From an uncultured Clostridia bacterium (GTDB taxonomy: Bacteria > Bacillota > Clostridia > Christensenellales > Borkfalkiaceae): 63,427 nucleotides of DNA. Within the stretch, counting starts at the first letter, position 1. Each line of letters starts with the position of its first letter. The DNA lies in contig CAMWIW010000008.1 in assembly GCA_947174415.1 (NCBI GenBank), positions 1-63,427 of the forward strand. Reading direction: 5' to 3'. Shown here piece after piece: positions 34,966-42,620 of this stretch. The notes beneath the pieces were generated by a model. It was not told the origin of the DNA and did not search any database. It saw only the letters and a program-made list of their open reading frames with translations. Position numbers and translations under genes: made by a program.

Positions 34966-36069
34966 ATGAAAACCGAGAAGAAAGCTAAAAACGGGAACGC
35001 AGTTCCCGAACCCGAAACGCCCGTAGCGGCAGAAGAAACCGCCGCAACCGACGCCGCGGTTTTACCGCCCGACTTACAACCAGCCCCCGACGGAAGCGAG
35101 CTTCCCTCCCAACCGCAGGCTAAGGACGGAAAACCCGTAGTTTACGGCGATAAGGTTTTAACGAAAAGCCAGAAACAGAAACGCACCGCTTTAAGGTGGT
35201 CGCTTATGATAGGCGGCATAATTTTAATGTCGTTCAGCGTTTACTTTTTCCAAACGCCTAACGAATTCACCCTCGGCGGTATGGCAGGTCTTGCGCTCGT
35301 TTTAAGCAGCTTCATTACCCCTGCCGTTCCCTTTTTGTCGTACGAAGTTATTCTTGCGATAATAAACGTATTGCTTCTTATAATCGGGCTTATCGTTCTT
35401 GGCAAACAATGTACGGTTAAAACTATTTTCTGCTCGTTGTTATATACAGGCATAATTTTTCTTTTCGAGCACTTTAAAATCATTTCGCTTATAAACGAAG
35501 TTGCAGGCAGAGCGGGCGCGGCAACCCTGACAGACCAACCCCTTTTAGAGCTCGTTTACGCAATTCTCCTTTTCGGAATAGGCGGTGCGCTAGTATTCAA
35601 CAGCGGCGCTTCTTCGGGCGGAACGGACATAATCGCACTGATTTTAAAGAAGTACACAAGGCTCAACGTCGGTATGGCGCTTATGATAATCGATATGATT
35701 ATCGTACTTATCTCGTTCTACACCTTTACCGTAGACAAGGGTCTGTTCTCCGTTCTCGGCTTGTTCACTAAGTCTTTCCTTTTAGACGGTGTAATTGAGA
35801 GTATCGGCAAGACAAAATACATAACCGTTATAACCGAAAACGTGGAGGTTATTTCGGACTACATTCTGAAAGTCATTAATCACGGCTACACTATGTACGA
35901 CGCTGAGGGCGGCTACACCCACAACAAAAAGAAAGTACTCGTAACCGTATGCAAAAGAAACGAAGCGTTGAAAATCAAAATGAAACTGCACGAAGTAGAC
36001 CCTACTGCCTTCGTGATAATAACAGACGCTAACGAAATACTGGGGAAAGGCTTCGGCGGGACGCTGTAA
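34966..36069 (+). CDS. YitT-family membrane protein with a long N-terminal tail
   Basis: The 367-residue protein has a Pro/Ala/Glu-rich, probably disordered cytosolic tail of about 75 residues. A YitT core of about five membrane segments (about 80-260) follows and includes the family phrase NSGASSGGTDIIALILKKYT. The C-terminal cytosolic DUF2179 domain ends in DPTAFVIITDANEILGKGF. YitT proteins are widespread in Firmicutes and their transported or sensed molecule is unknown. The downstream gene encodes a close paralogue three bases away, so they are co-transcribed. The tail is absent from the paralogue. Confidence 0.9.
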   Translation: MKTEKKAKNGNAVPEPETPVAAEETAATDAAVLPPDLQPAPDGSELPSQPQAKDGKPVVYGDKVLTKSQKQKRTALRWSLMIGGIILMSFSVYFFQTPNEFTLGGMAGLALVLSSFITPAVPFLSYEVILAIINVLLLIIGLIVLGKQCTVKTIFCSLLYTGIIFLFEHFKIISLINEVAGRAGAATLTDQPLLELVYAILLFGIGGALVFNSGASSGGTDIIALILKKYTRLNVGMALMIIDMIIVLISFYTFTVDKGLFSVLGLFTKSFLLDGVIESIGKTKYITVITENVEVISDYILKVINHGYTMYDAEGGYTHNKKKVLVTVCKRNEALKIKMKLHEVDPTAFVIITDANEILGKGFGGTL

Positions 36070-36072
36070 ATT

Positions 36073-37029
36073 ATGAAAAAGGAAAAAAAGCAGCGCGAAT
36101 TAAAGACGGTTAACCCCGAAAAACGCAAGAAAATACGGGGCGTTGCGCTGGATTGGACAATGCTGAATATCGGCGTGCTTATGCTCGCCATAGGTGTATT
36201 CCTGTTCAAAGGACCGAACAATTTCGCAACGGGCGGAGTAAGCGGTATCGCTATAATCATTGCCAGATACACTGTTGAAACCGTTCCGTTTTTAACGCAG
36301 TCCGTTTTAAATTTTATTTTGAACGGATTACTGCTCATATTGGGTTTCATATTTTTGGGTAAGGGCTGCACGTTTAAAACAGCTTATTGCAGTATCGTGT
36401 ACACGCTTGAAATGTATGCTATGGAATGGATATTCAAAGCCGGCGGCATAGAATTTATCGACGGCTTGACGCTGACTGGTATGACGGGACGCCCCCAACC
36501 GTTCCTCGAATTCGTCTACGCAATGCTCCTTACGGGCATAGCCACGGCAATTCTTTTCAACTGCCGCGCTTCGTCGGGCGGAACGGACATCGTCGCACTG
36601 ATAATAAAAAAATACTCCAAAATGGACATAGGCAAGGCTATGGTCGTAACCGACCTGCTTATCGCCGCCTCCACTTTCATTATTTTCGACGTAACGACGG
36701 GGCTGTTCTCTATCCTCGGCTTGTTCTTTAAATCCTTCCTCGTGGACGGCGTTATCGAAAGCATAGGCAAGAGTAAGTTCGTAACAATAATCACCTCCGC
36801 TCCCGAATTAATTACGCCGTTCATTATCGAAGGACTGCATAGAAGCTACACCTCATACAAGGCGACGGGCGGTTACACGGGCGAAGAAAAAACGGTGCTT
36901 TTAACCGTTTGCAACCGCAGGGAAGCTATTAAACTTAAATTGAAAATACACGCAGCCGACCCCACTGCGTTCGTTATTCTTACAGACACCAACGAAATTT
37001 TAGGCAAGGGCTTCCGCCCCTCCTTCTAA
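36073..37029 (+). CDS. YitT-family membrane protein, tandem paralogue
   Basis: The 318-residue protein repeats the organisation of its neighbour: a short basic N terminus (KKEKKQRELKTVNPEKRKK), about five membrane segments, NCRASSGGTDIVALIIKKYS, and a DUF2179 end (DPTAFVILTDTNEILGKGF). The two proteins share long identical or near-identical blocks, especially in the GGTDI and C-terminal regions, indicating a gene duplication. The gene starts three bases after the first stop, consistent with one mRNA and perhaps a hetero-oligomer. A terminator follows. Confidence 0.9.
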   Translation: MKKEKKQRELKTVNPEKRKKIRGVALDWTMLNIGVLMLAIGVFLFKGPNNFATGGVSGIAIIIARYTVETVPFLTQSVLNFILNGLLLILGFIFLGKGCTFKTAYCSIVYTLEMYAMEWIFKAGGIEFIDGLTLTGMTGRPQPFLEFVYAMLLTGIATAILFNCRASSGGTDIVALIIKKYSKMDIGKAMVVTDLLIAASTFIIFDVTTGLFSILGLFFKSFLVDGVIESIGKSKFVTIITSAPELITPFIIEGLHRSYTSYKATGGYTGEEKTVLLTVCNRREAIKLKLKIHAADPTAFVILTDTNEILGKGFRPSF

Positions 37030-37097
37030 GCGTCAGGCTCGACTTCGCGTAATAATTACCGAATTCTAATCAAGCCGTTCGCTTGTCAAAAAGAAAG

Positions 37098-37121
37098 CCC
37101 CCGCGCCGGTCGGCGCGGGGG
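37098..37121. terminator. Bidirectional terminator between YitT genes and eda
   Basis: CCCCCGCGCC (37098-37107) pairs with GGCGCGGGGG (37112-37121). T-rich sequence lies on the right and AAAGAAAG on the left. Confidence 0.85.
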
Positions 37122-37136
37122 AGTTATTTTATTCGA

Positions 37137-37757
37137 TTATTTGTTATTGACTAACTCAACCGCCGCTTTCGTTTTAGCTTCGATTTCTTCGGGCGTGCCG
37201 TTCATCATCCAGCTTCCGCCGCAAGCGATAATCTTGTCGTACGCAAGGTATTCGAGGATATTGTCCGCAGAGATACCGCCCGTAGGCATAATTTTAAGAT
37301 AAGGGAATGCAGCGCATATTGCCTTAATGGTTTTAAGCCCGCCGTAGTTGGACGCGGGGAAGAACTTCAAAGTAGTAAGTCCGCACGCGATTGCCGCCAT
37401 AGCTTCGGTGGGGGTTACGATACCGGGGAGATAAAGCATACCGTGCTTTTTGCAGCATTTAGCAACTTCCTCGGAAAATCCGGGTGAAACGATAAATTTC
37501 GAGCCCGCTTTAATTGCCTTTTCGCACTGTTCCTTGTTAATGACAGTACCCGCGCCGACAAGCATATCAGGATAGGTTTTAACGGTCAAAGCAATAGCCT
37601 CGGCTGCGCAAGGCGTACGGAAAGTGATTTCCGCGCAAGGCAATCCGCCGTTAACGAGCGCCTGCATTTTGGGCAGCGTTTCTTCGATTGAATTGAGTAC
37701 CACTACGGGCACGATTTTGGTCTGTTTGATTTTTTCAAGAAGTTCTTGTTCGGTCAT
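37137..37757 (-). CDS. eda: 2-keto-3-deoxy-6-phosphogluconate / 4-hydroxy-2-oxoglutarate aldolase
   Basis: The 206-residue class I aldolase shows CAEITFRTPCAAEA, GAGTVINKEQCEKA, the lysine region TTLKFFPASNYGG (Schiff-base Lys) and MPTGGISADN. Family length is about 205-215. Start MTEQELL at 37757 is chosen because GGAG lies just before it. It would cleave KDPG to pyruvate and glyceraldehyde-3-phosphate, linking sugar-acid breakdown to glycolysis. No kdgK or uronate gene is adjacent. A consensus promoter with a long operator-like dyad precedes it, so it is probably induced by a sugar acid. Confidence 0.92.
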   Translation of the reverse strand: MTEQELLEKIKQTKIVPVVVLNSIEETLPKMQALVNGGLPCAEITFRTPCAAEAIALTVKTYPDMLVGAGTVINKEQCEKAIKAGSKFIVSPGFSEEVAKCCKKHGMLYLPGIVTPTEAMAAIACGLTTLKFFPASNYGGLKTIKAICAAFPYLKIMPTGGISADNILEYLAYDKIIACGGSWMMNGTPEEIEAKTKAAVELVNNK

Positions 37758-37780
37758 AATTTTCTCCATAATTAATAAAT

Positions 37781-37837
37781 TAAGTTCGTAAGCATAGCTT
37801 GCGAACTTATTATATCACGCGATTTTATGAAAATCAA
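37781..37837 (-). promoter_or_regulatory. eda promoter with a 29-bp operator-like dyad
   Basis: Leftward, TTGATT (37832-37837) and TATAAT (37809-37814) have a 17-bp spacer. A near-perfect palindrome follows at 37781-37809: TAAGTTCG, then AAGC, then complementary GCTT and CGAACTTA. It covers the expected start site. It may be a repressor site or a leader hairpin. Confidence 0.75.
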
Positions 37838-37851
37838 TAGTGCAAAATAAA

Positions 37852-38460
37852 TTATTTGGCTTCCTCTTCTTGCACTTCTTTAATATCGTCGTCGTCAAGG
37901 TCGATAACTTCGGTCTCGGGTCTTGCTTTTAAATCCTTGACAAAGCCTATTGCAACCATATCCATAACGCCCGCAACGATTAAAGAAATTCCCGCAAAAA
38001 TCATAATCGTATTGCCGAACGGGTCGAACACGATTAAAATCCCCAAAACGAGAGCAACTACCGCAAACGCAAGCACCGCCCAGCGGGACTTTATTTTCAG
38101 TCTGTTCATTGCAACGAACTGTTGCAGCTTCACCGCACCGTCAACTATCAGCGCGATACCGAACAGCACAGTAATAATCCCCGTAATCACCCACGGCTTT
38201 ATAAACAGAATAAGGGCGATTATCACAAGGGTAAGCCCCAACGCAAGGTCGCCAGCGTCCGCTTTGCCCATTCCCGTTGCAAAGAAAGTAAAAAGGCACA
38301 AAGCGCCCCAAAGCATAATAAGCGCGCCCGCAACGTAGCAGATAACTTCCAACGACGTATCGCGAAAAATTATAAACATAAGCCCTATAACTATCAGCGC
38401 GATAGCCGCAACGCTCGCCTTGATTTTCAGCTTTTTCAATGCATTTTTCAATTTATCCAT
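37852..38460 (-). CDS. HdeD-like membrane protein (DUF308)
   Basis: The 202-residue protein has six closely spaced hydrophobic segments (from AIALIVIGLMFIIF to IMIFAGISLIVAGVMDMVAI) in DUF308 (HdeD) style. An acidic C-terminal tail (EVIDLDDDDIKEVQEEE) faces the cytosol. The family is linked to acid stress in enterobacteria, but its function in Firmicutes is unknown. AGAGGT precedes the ATG at 38460. It has its own terminators on both sides. Confidence 0.8.
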   Translation of the reverse strand: MDKLKNALKKLKIKASVAAIALIVIGLMFIIFRDTSLEVICYVAGALIMLWGALCLFTFFATGMGKADAGDLALGLTLVIIALILFIKPWVITGIITVLFGIALIVDGAVKLQQFVAMNRLKIKSRWAVLAFAVVALVLGILIVFDPFGNTIMIFAGISLIVAGVMDMVAIGFVKDLKARPETEVIDLDDDDIKEVQEEEAK

Positions 38461-38505
38461 AATAACCTCTATTTATATATATAAACCTTCCCCCGAAAAT
38501 TAAAC

Positions 38506-38532
38506 GCCGCCCGCACAGAATGTGCGGGCGGC
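38506..38532. terminator. Terminator between two membrane-protein genes
   Basis: GCCGCCCGCACA (38506-38517) pairs with TGTGCGGGCGGC (38521-38532) around GAA. It lies downstream of the gene at 38552-39658 and ahead of the DUF308 gene. Confidence 0.85.
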
Positions 38533-38551
38533 TATTATTTAAAATATTCGT

Positions 38552-39658
38552 TTATCTGCCTTTTCTGATTTTTCTTATCTTGTGCTTTATGGGGAAAGCC
38601 CAGAAAATGGACAACGCCCAAATAAGAAGGTAGCAAATACCGCTTATCCAAGTGAACGACGAGAACGCTGCAAACAAGCCCGCAAACGGCGCGATAACCG
38701 AAATCATAGTTGCAAGCTTACTCAACCCGAACGAGAGCAGACACCAGAAGATAATGCACGGCCAACAGCTTACGAGCTTTACGTACCACATAGTGAACCG
38801 CTTGTTTTTTGCGAACATACGGAAGAACGCAAACAAAAACAGTATCACCCACATAAGAACGTGGAAGGCAACGTAAATAAAGGCGTAACCGTAGTATGTA
38901 GCGACGGAATTTACAGTTTCTGCAATTTCAGCTAAAGAACGCATTTCTTCGGAATCTGCGAAATCGCCCTTCAACATACCCATGATAAACTCGGAATAAG
39001 AGGTATAAGCCTTGCCCTCGGGCGAAAAGTTTACGCAAAACATTTCCTCAACCGAAAAGCTTCCGCCCGTCGCCGCCACCGTTTTATCGTAAATTTCAAG
39101 AGTGTTCTCTCTTGCCGCCTCTTTCATATCCTCGGTTAAGGTTGTATCGATTTGTTGTTCCAAAACGGACAGATAACCGTCAAGTACTTTAAGCACGTCG
39201 TCGGAAGACTTTGCGCTATCGACTTTTAAAAGTGCTTCCCTAAGAACGGAAAAATCGATTTCGCCAAGCTCGGACGCCTCCACTTCCTCGGTAGCAAGCA
39301 CCAGAGCCGTATTTACAAACGAAACCAACATCGTCTCAAAAACGTTGTTTTTAAGAAGAAGCTCATCCATAAAAACAACGCCTTTTTGGTCAGCGGGAGC
39401 AAAAAGAACCTTAGCCATACCCAAGGGCGCAATTTCCAGCTCCGCGTCTATATCGTCAACTAAAAAAATATATTCGTCAAATCCGCTGTCTTCGCCGAAA
39501 TCGTAAGACGATACGGCTTTACCGAAGTTGATTTTTAAAAGCGGGGTTATCAACAACGAAATGGCTGCAACCAACGCAACGATTGCAACTACTATGTTTA
39601 AAGGTATAAGTTTTCTCTGCAGTCTTTTCTCTTCGTCGGAATATAATTTATAGCTCAT
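38552..39658 (-). CDS. Membrane protein with a large extracytoplasmic domain, unknown function
   Basis: The 368-residue protein has one N-terminal membrane segment (about 17-40). A predominantly acidic, helical extracytoplasmic domain of about 200 residues follows, then three or four membrane segments in the last 130 residues. A basic end reads KHKIRKIRKGR. No enzymatic motif or known family is visible. It is preceded by AGAGGTC and is monocistronic between GCCGCCCG-type terminators. The topology resembles a small sensor or transporter accessory protein, but I assign no function. Confidence 0.7.
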   Translation of the reverse strand: MSYKLYSDEEKRLQRKLIPLNIVVAIVALVAAISLLITPLLKINFGKAVSSYDFGEDSGFDEYIFLVDDIDAELEIAPLGMAKVLFAPADQKGVVFMDELLLKNNVFETMLVSFVNTALVLATEEVEASELGEIDFSVLREALLKVDSAKSSDDVLKVLDGYLSVLEQQIDTTLTEDMKEAARENTLEIYDKTVAATGGSFSVEEMFCVNFSPEGKAYTSYSEFIMGMLKGDFADSEEMRSLAEIAETVNSVATYYGYAFIYVAFHVLMWVILFLFAFFRMFAKNKRFTMWYVKLVSCWPCIIFWCLLSFGLSKLATMISVIAPFAGLFAAFSSFTWISGICYLLIWALSIFWAFPIKHKIRKIRKGR

Positions 39659-39712
39659 AATCGACCTCTGTTATAAATACTCTAACATTATAATATTTAT
39701 TTTATTACAAGT

Positions 39713-39749
39713 CAAGCCGCCCGCGGCAATCTCGTCCGCGGGCGGCTTG
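39713..39749. terminator. Terminator downstream of the HTH membrane regulator
   Basis: CAAGCCGCCCGCGG (39713-39726) pairs perfectly with CCGCGGGCGGCTTG (39736-39749) around a 9-base loop. Confidence 0.87.
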
Positions 39750-39772
39750 AAGTTTGTTTTTTAACGTAACGG

Positions 39773-40627
39773 TTAATCGCTGTCGTCTTTACCCATACTC
39801 ATTCGTATAACTTTAGGAATAAATATTACTGGCGAGGCGCAAATTGCGACGATAGAAGTAATAAGCCCGAACGCCAGCCAAAGGAACACCGATAAAAAGC
39901 CGAACAGCAGTTTAACGAAAATAAAGAAAAATATTCCGTCAATATCCAACGAGAAAATTATCCCGGGGAAATTGACCTTGATAAACCCGAACGTACAAAT
40001 CTCACTTACAAGCCCGCCCCAAAACATTTGAGAAACGAAAGTGAACGCAAACACGGTCATTATAGCCCAGGCAACGATATTGAAAGTATAAGGCTCGAAA
40101 GTGCCTATCCCGAAGCAAACGCCTCCGACAACTGCGAGCGCCGCAAACACCGCCGCGGCAACGATAAGCCCTATATTGCGCTTGCGCCTGACGGAGCGTT
40201 TTTCGCTTTCCTCTTGCCATTTTCTTTGGTCCTCGACGCGCTTCGCCTCCGCCTTGCGCGTTTGCTCGTTGCGGTTATGGCACTCTTCACAAAGAATAAA
40301 CGGCTTTGTCTGATGCTCCTCCCCCTCGTGTAATACGCGCCCGCACACCTTACAAAAACCGAGCATGGCGGGAGCGTTGTCTGCGGCGGGTTCTACGGCT
40401 TGCTCCGTTGCTTCAACGGCGGCAGCCTCTTCCTCCCCGTCCTCGAAGTAAGTTATAGGCACGCCGAACAACTTTGCAATTTTTGACAGTGTTGCAAAAT
40501 CAGGGCTTGATTCTCCGCGCTCCCATTTCGATACCGCCTGATAAGTTACGTTCAGATTTTCGCCGAGCTCCGCCTGCGTCATACCGTTTGACTTTCTCAA
40601 CGAAACGATTTTTTCACCGAAATTCAT
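39773..40627 (-). CDS. HTH regulator with zinc ribbon and membrane domain
   Basis: The 284-residue protein combines three parts. An XRE HTH (about 1-65; MTQAELGENLNVTYQAVSKW and ERGESSPDFATL) comes first. A Cys-rich zinc ribbon (about 90-120; CKVCGRVL and CEECHNRN) follows. The C-terminal half carries four membrane segments from about residue 148. Such architecture tethers a DNA-binding domain at the membrane and suggests direct sensing of an envelope signal. GGAGGA precedes the ATG. The upstream spacer has AACTCAACTAA and its complement TTAGTTGAGTT (about 40686-40735), a possible autoregulatory site. Confidence 0.85.
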   Translation of the reverse strand: MNFGEKIVSLRKSNGMTQAELGENLNVTYQAVSKWERGESSPDFATLSKIAKLFGVPITYFEDGEEEAAAVEATEQAVEPAADNAPAMLGFCKVCGRVLHEGEEHQTKPFILCEECHNRNEQTRKAEAKRVEDQRKWQEESEKRSVRRKRNIGLIVAAAVFAALAVVGGVCFGIGTFEPYTFNIVAWAIMTVFAFTFVSQMFWGGLVSEICTFGFIKVNFPGIIFSLDIDGIFFFIFVKLLFGFLSVFLWLAFGLITSIVAICASPVIFIPKVIRMSMGKDDSD

Positions 40628-40683
40628 ATTCTTCCTCCATAGTTTTCAAGAAAAATTATACCACTTATACGCCGAAATGCTAA

Positions 40684-40736
40684 GCAACTCAACTAAAAGT
40701 TTTGTTGAATTTTCTAAACAGTTAGTTGAGTTACTG
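40684..40736. promoter_or_regulatory. Inverted repeat upstream of the HTH membrane regulator
   Basis: AACTCAACTAA near 40687 has its reverse complement TTAGTTGAGTT near 40725. They are about 38 bp apart and lie upstream of a leftward TATAAT box. The spacing fits two dimer sites or a looped operator. Confidence 0.5.
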
Positions 40737-40771
40737 AAAAACCCGCTATTAACCGCCGCAAAAAGAATAGC

Positions 40772-40801
40772 AAAAGAGTTCGGCATCCGCCGAACTCTTT
40801 T
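40772..40801. terminator. Terminator after the HAD phosphatase gene
   Basis: AAAAGAGTTCGGC (40772-40784) pairs with GCCGAACTCTTTT (40789-40801), a perfect 13-bp stem with a 4-base loop. Either strand has a T-rich exit. Confidence 0.88.
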
Positions 40802-40811
40802 GTTTCTGCCT

Positions 40812-41285
40812 CTATTCATTATTGAGTATCCGTATTGCCGTTTGAACGTGCTCTTCCTCTAAGCCCAGCCCTAAGTTCGGGTTAGTTTTGACAAAGTTAT
40901 CCGAAAGCTTCCCCCAAGCGTAACGGTAATCGTCGATTATTACAAATCTTTCTATCGTTTCCGGCGTGGAATTAAGCCAAGACTTTATTTCGTCGGGTCT
41001 GTCAAAGTCAATGCCGAGGTCGGGAGTTTTATCGTAAATTTCAAGCCCGAACTTTACAAAGGTTCGGTTAATATATTCGCCGTCGGCATCGCACTTTGCG
41101 GGTTCTTTACCCCAATGCACGCGCCACGTTGAACTTAAAACAATCTTAGCGCCCGTTTCGTTCACTATATTTTTGACGAGAGGAAGTCGGGTTTCGTCTA
41201 TATCGCTTTGTTCGTTCCAATTGCGTTTTCTGTCATAGATGCGTGAATTCAACACACCGTCGATATCCAAAAAAATCACCTTCAT
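40812..41285 (-). CDS. HAD-superfamily phosphatase-like protein
   Basis: The 157-residue protein begins MKVIFLDIDGVLNSR, the HAD motif I (DxDG), with SSTWR as motif II and FVIIDDYR as the late acidic motif. These match the small HAD domain found in RNA-repair Swiss Army Knife proteins and in stand-alone bacterial phosphatases of unknown substrate. A motif III lysine is not obvious. The stop is followed by a strong terminator. The preceding gene on this strand is a truncated metallophosphatase, so a two-phosphatase unit may have been present once. Confidence 0.8.
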   Translation of the reverse strand: MKVIFLDIDGVLNSRIYDRKRNWNEQSDIDETRLPLVKNIVNETGAKIVLSSTWRVHWGKEPAKCDADGEYINRTFVKFGLEIYDKTPDLGIDFDRPDEIKSWLNSTPETIERFVIIDDYRYAWGKLSDNFVKTNPNLGLGLEEEHVQTAIRILNNE

Positions 41286-41303
41286 TATTTCACCTCAACC
41301 ACG

Positions 41304-41426
41304 TTATGCAAGAGCGCGACATGCTATAATAATATAGTCGTTTTTTGTAAGTTCGGGGTGGTTATCGCAAAAGTTGTGAACGCAGAGTAAATCCGTGCCG
41401 TGAGTGTCGCCCGTAATATAAATCAT
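41304..41426 (-). pseudogene. Truncated metallophosphoesterase, 40 codons
   Basis: A frame starting at 41426 behind AGGAGG reads MIYITGDTHGTDLL, the metal-binding start of calcineurin-like phosphoesterases (GDTHG). It continues to NDYIIIA, where the family would go on with GD. Instead it reads CRALA and stops. The rest of the enzyme (about 200 residues) is missing, so this is a deletion relic. Confidence 0.6.
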
Positions 41427-41467
41427 AAATTCCCTCCTTTTATATCTATGCCGTTCATAAAATTTAC

Positions 41468-42373
41468 TTAACTTAAAAACTTTTTTTTAAGCTGTGCATA
41501 TCGGTATGCACTGAGATTTTTAATTTCGTAAACTAAGCGTTCGTATACCTCGATTGTTCTTTTATCCTGAGTTTCGTTTACCGCCAATAAACAGAATTCG
41601 GCTTTTTTTAATGCACTCTGTCTGCCCATTTTTTTATCCGAGCAGATAAGCCGTTTGATACGTTCGCATACGGCGGACAAAAAATCGTATTCGTTATTCC
41701 ACGAGTTGTGTTCGGGAGCTTCTTCTCCGCCGTTATCGTACTGACAGTCGATTTCTTCGGTATTTTCGCGAACATACCGTAAATATTCTTCGAATTTTTT
41801 ATCCGTTTCGCTATCCTCGTCTTCACTGTCGGAACAATCCGCTAAAAAGAACTTGCTTTCGAATTCCTGTTCCGTTATCAGCATTTTATGGGGACGGGGA
41901 GGCTTTCCGTCGCTGTCATAGGAAGAAATGTAGCCTTCGTTTTCCATCCACTCTACGGTTTTACATGCTCTGTAAAAGCCTATCGGAAACGCCCTTTGCA
42001 GGAGAGACACCGAAGCATAACCCTTGTCAATGCAATACCTTAACGCTTTAATTCTAAGTTCTTCCTCTTCGTCCTCGTCGAATTCGTCCGTATCCTCTTC
42101 GCTATCGGCTCTAAGGCGGTCTAACCTTTCAACTATTCTACCCTCGTCGAAAAGGCTGCGTTTATCAAAAAATTTCGGACGCCGCGCACGGTCGTCGGGT
42201 TTGTTGATATAATAATATTTTACACCGCCGCCATAGACCAGCTCGCCTTTTGCGATAAGTTCGTCCACGACGGATTTAGCTTCTTTATACGAAACGTCGT
42301 AGCGGGATTGAAGAACGGCAATCTCCGCCCCCTTATTACTCCTTATGTACTCTGTTATTTCGGTTTTGTTCAT
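41468..42373 (-). CDS. Winged-helix protein with a stand-alone FtsK-gamma-like domain
   Basis: The 301-residue protein has an N-terminal winged-helix-like region (about 1-55; EIAVLQSRYDVSYKEAKSVVDELI). An acidic linker and an FtsK gamma-type domain (about 105-170) follow. In that domain, ALRYCIDKGYASVSLLQRAF and GFYRACKTVEWMENEGYIS follow the pattern by which FtsK/SpoIIIE reads KOPS/SRS polar sequences. No ATPase motor is present. The C-terminal 100 residues are helical and unrecognised. GGAGG precedes the ATG. It could be a DNA-binding regulator derived from the translocase; function unknown. Confidence 0.75.
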   Translation of the reverse strand: MNKTEITEYIRSNKGAEIAVLQSRYDVSYKEAKSVVDELIAKGELVYGGGVKYYYINKPDDRARRPKFFDKRSLFDEGRIVERLDRLRADSEEDTDEFDEDEEEELRIKALRYCIDKGYASVSLLQRAFPIGFYRACKTVEWMENEGYISSYDSDGKPPRPHKMLITEQEFESKFFLADCSDSEDEDSETDKKFEEYLRYVRENTEEIDCQYDNGGEEAPEHNSWNNEYDFLSAVCERIKRLICSDKKMGRQSALKKAEFCLLAVNETQDKRTIEVYERLVYEIKNLSAYRYAQLKKKFLS

Positions 42374-42383
42374 AACTTCCTCC

Positions 42384-42539
42384 TCAAAAATCGAACGGAT
42401 TGCGCCTTCTTTTTGACGGCATTACGTACGTGTAACGCTTATCGAACGGATTTACCGCGCAAGTATAGTCCTTTTCAGATGCAAGGGTCAAATTTTTGAA
42501 CTCGTCGCAGAGGAAAAATCTTTCAAGTTTGGAATACAT
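42384..42539 (-). CDS. Small basic protein upstream of the FtsK-gamma protein
   Basis: An open frame of 51 codons begins MYSKLERFFLCDEF and ends NPFDKRYTYVMPSKRRRNPF-DF. Its stop lies directly before the GGAGG of the next gene, so the two would be co-translated. Coding character extends a further 15-20 codons upstream without an ATG, so a different start is possible. No family is recognised. The Arg/Lys-rich tail may bind nucleic acid. Confidence 0.45.
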   Translation of the reverse strand: MYSKLERFFLCDEFKNLTLASEKDYTCAVNPFDKRYTYVMPSKRRRNPFDF

Positions 42540-42586
42540 AACGTATCCGCTGTTCGCCTCGGTTATTATACACTCTCCCTCTAAAC

Positions 42587-42611
42587 AAAAAACACCCTCG
42601 TGGGTGTTTTT
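42587..42611 (-). terminator. Terminator at the end of the fructan operon
   Basis: AAAAAACACCC (42587-42597) pairs with GGGTGTTTTT (42602-42611). Read leftward, a T run follows within the last stem bases. It lies just after the intracellular GH32 gene. Confidence 0.8.
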
Positions 42612-42620
42612 GTTTTATAC

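Noticed and set aside
40677-40862. Rightward 61-codon ORF
   Set aside because: It spans the operator-like repeat and the terminator stem at 40772-40801, so the open frame is probably accidental.
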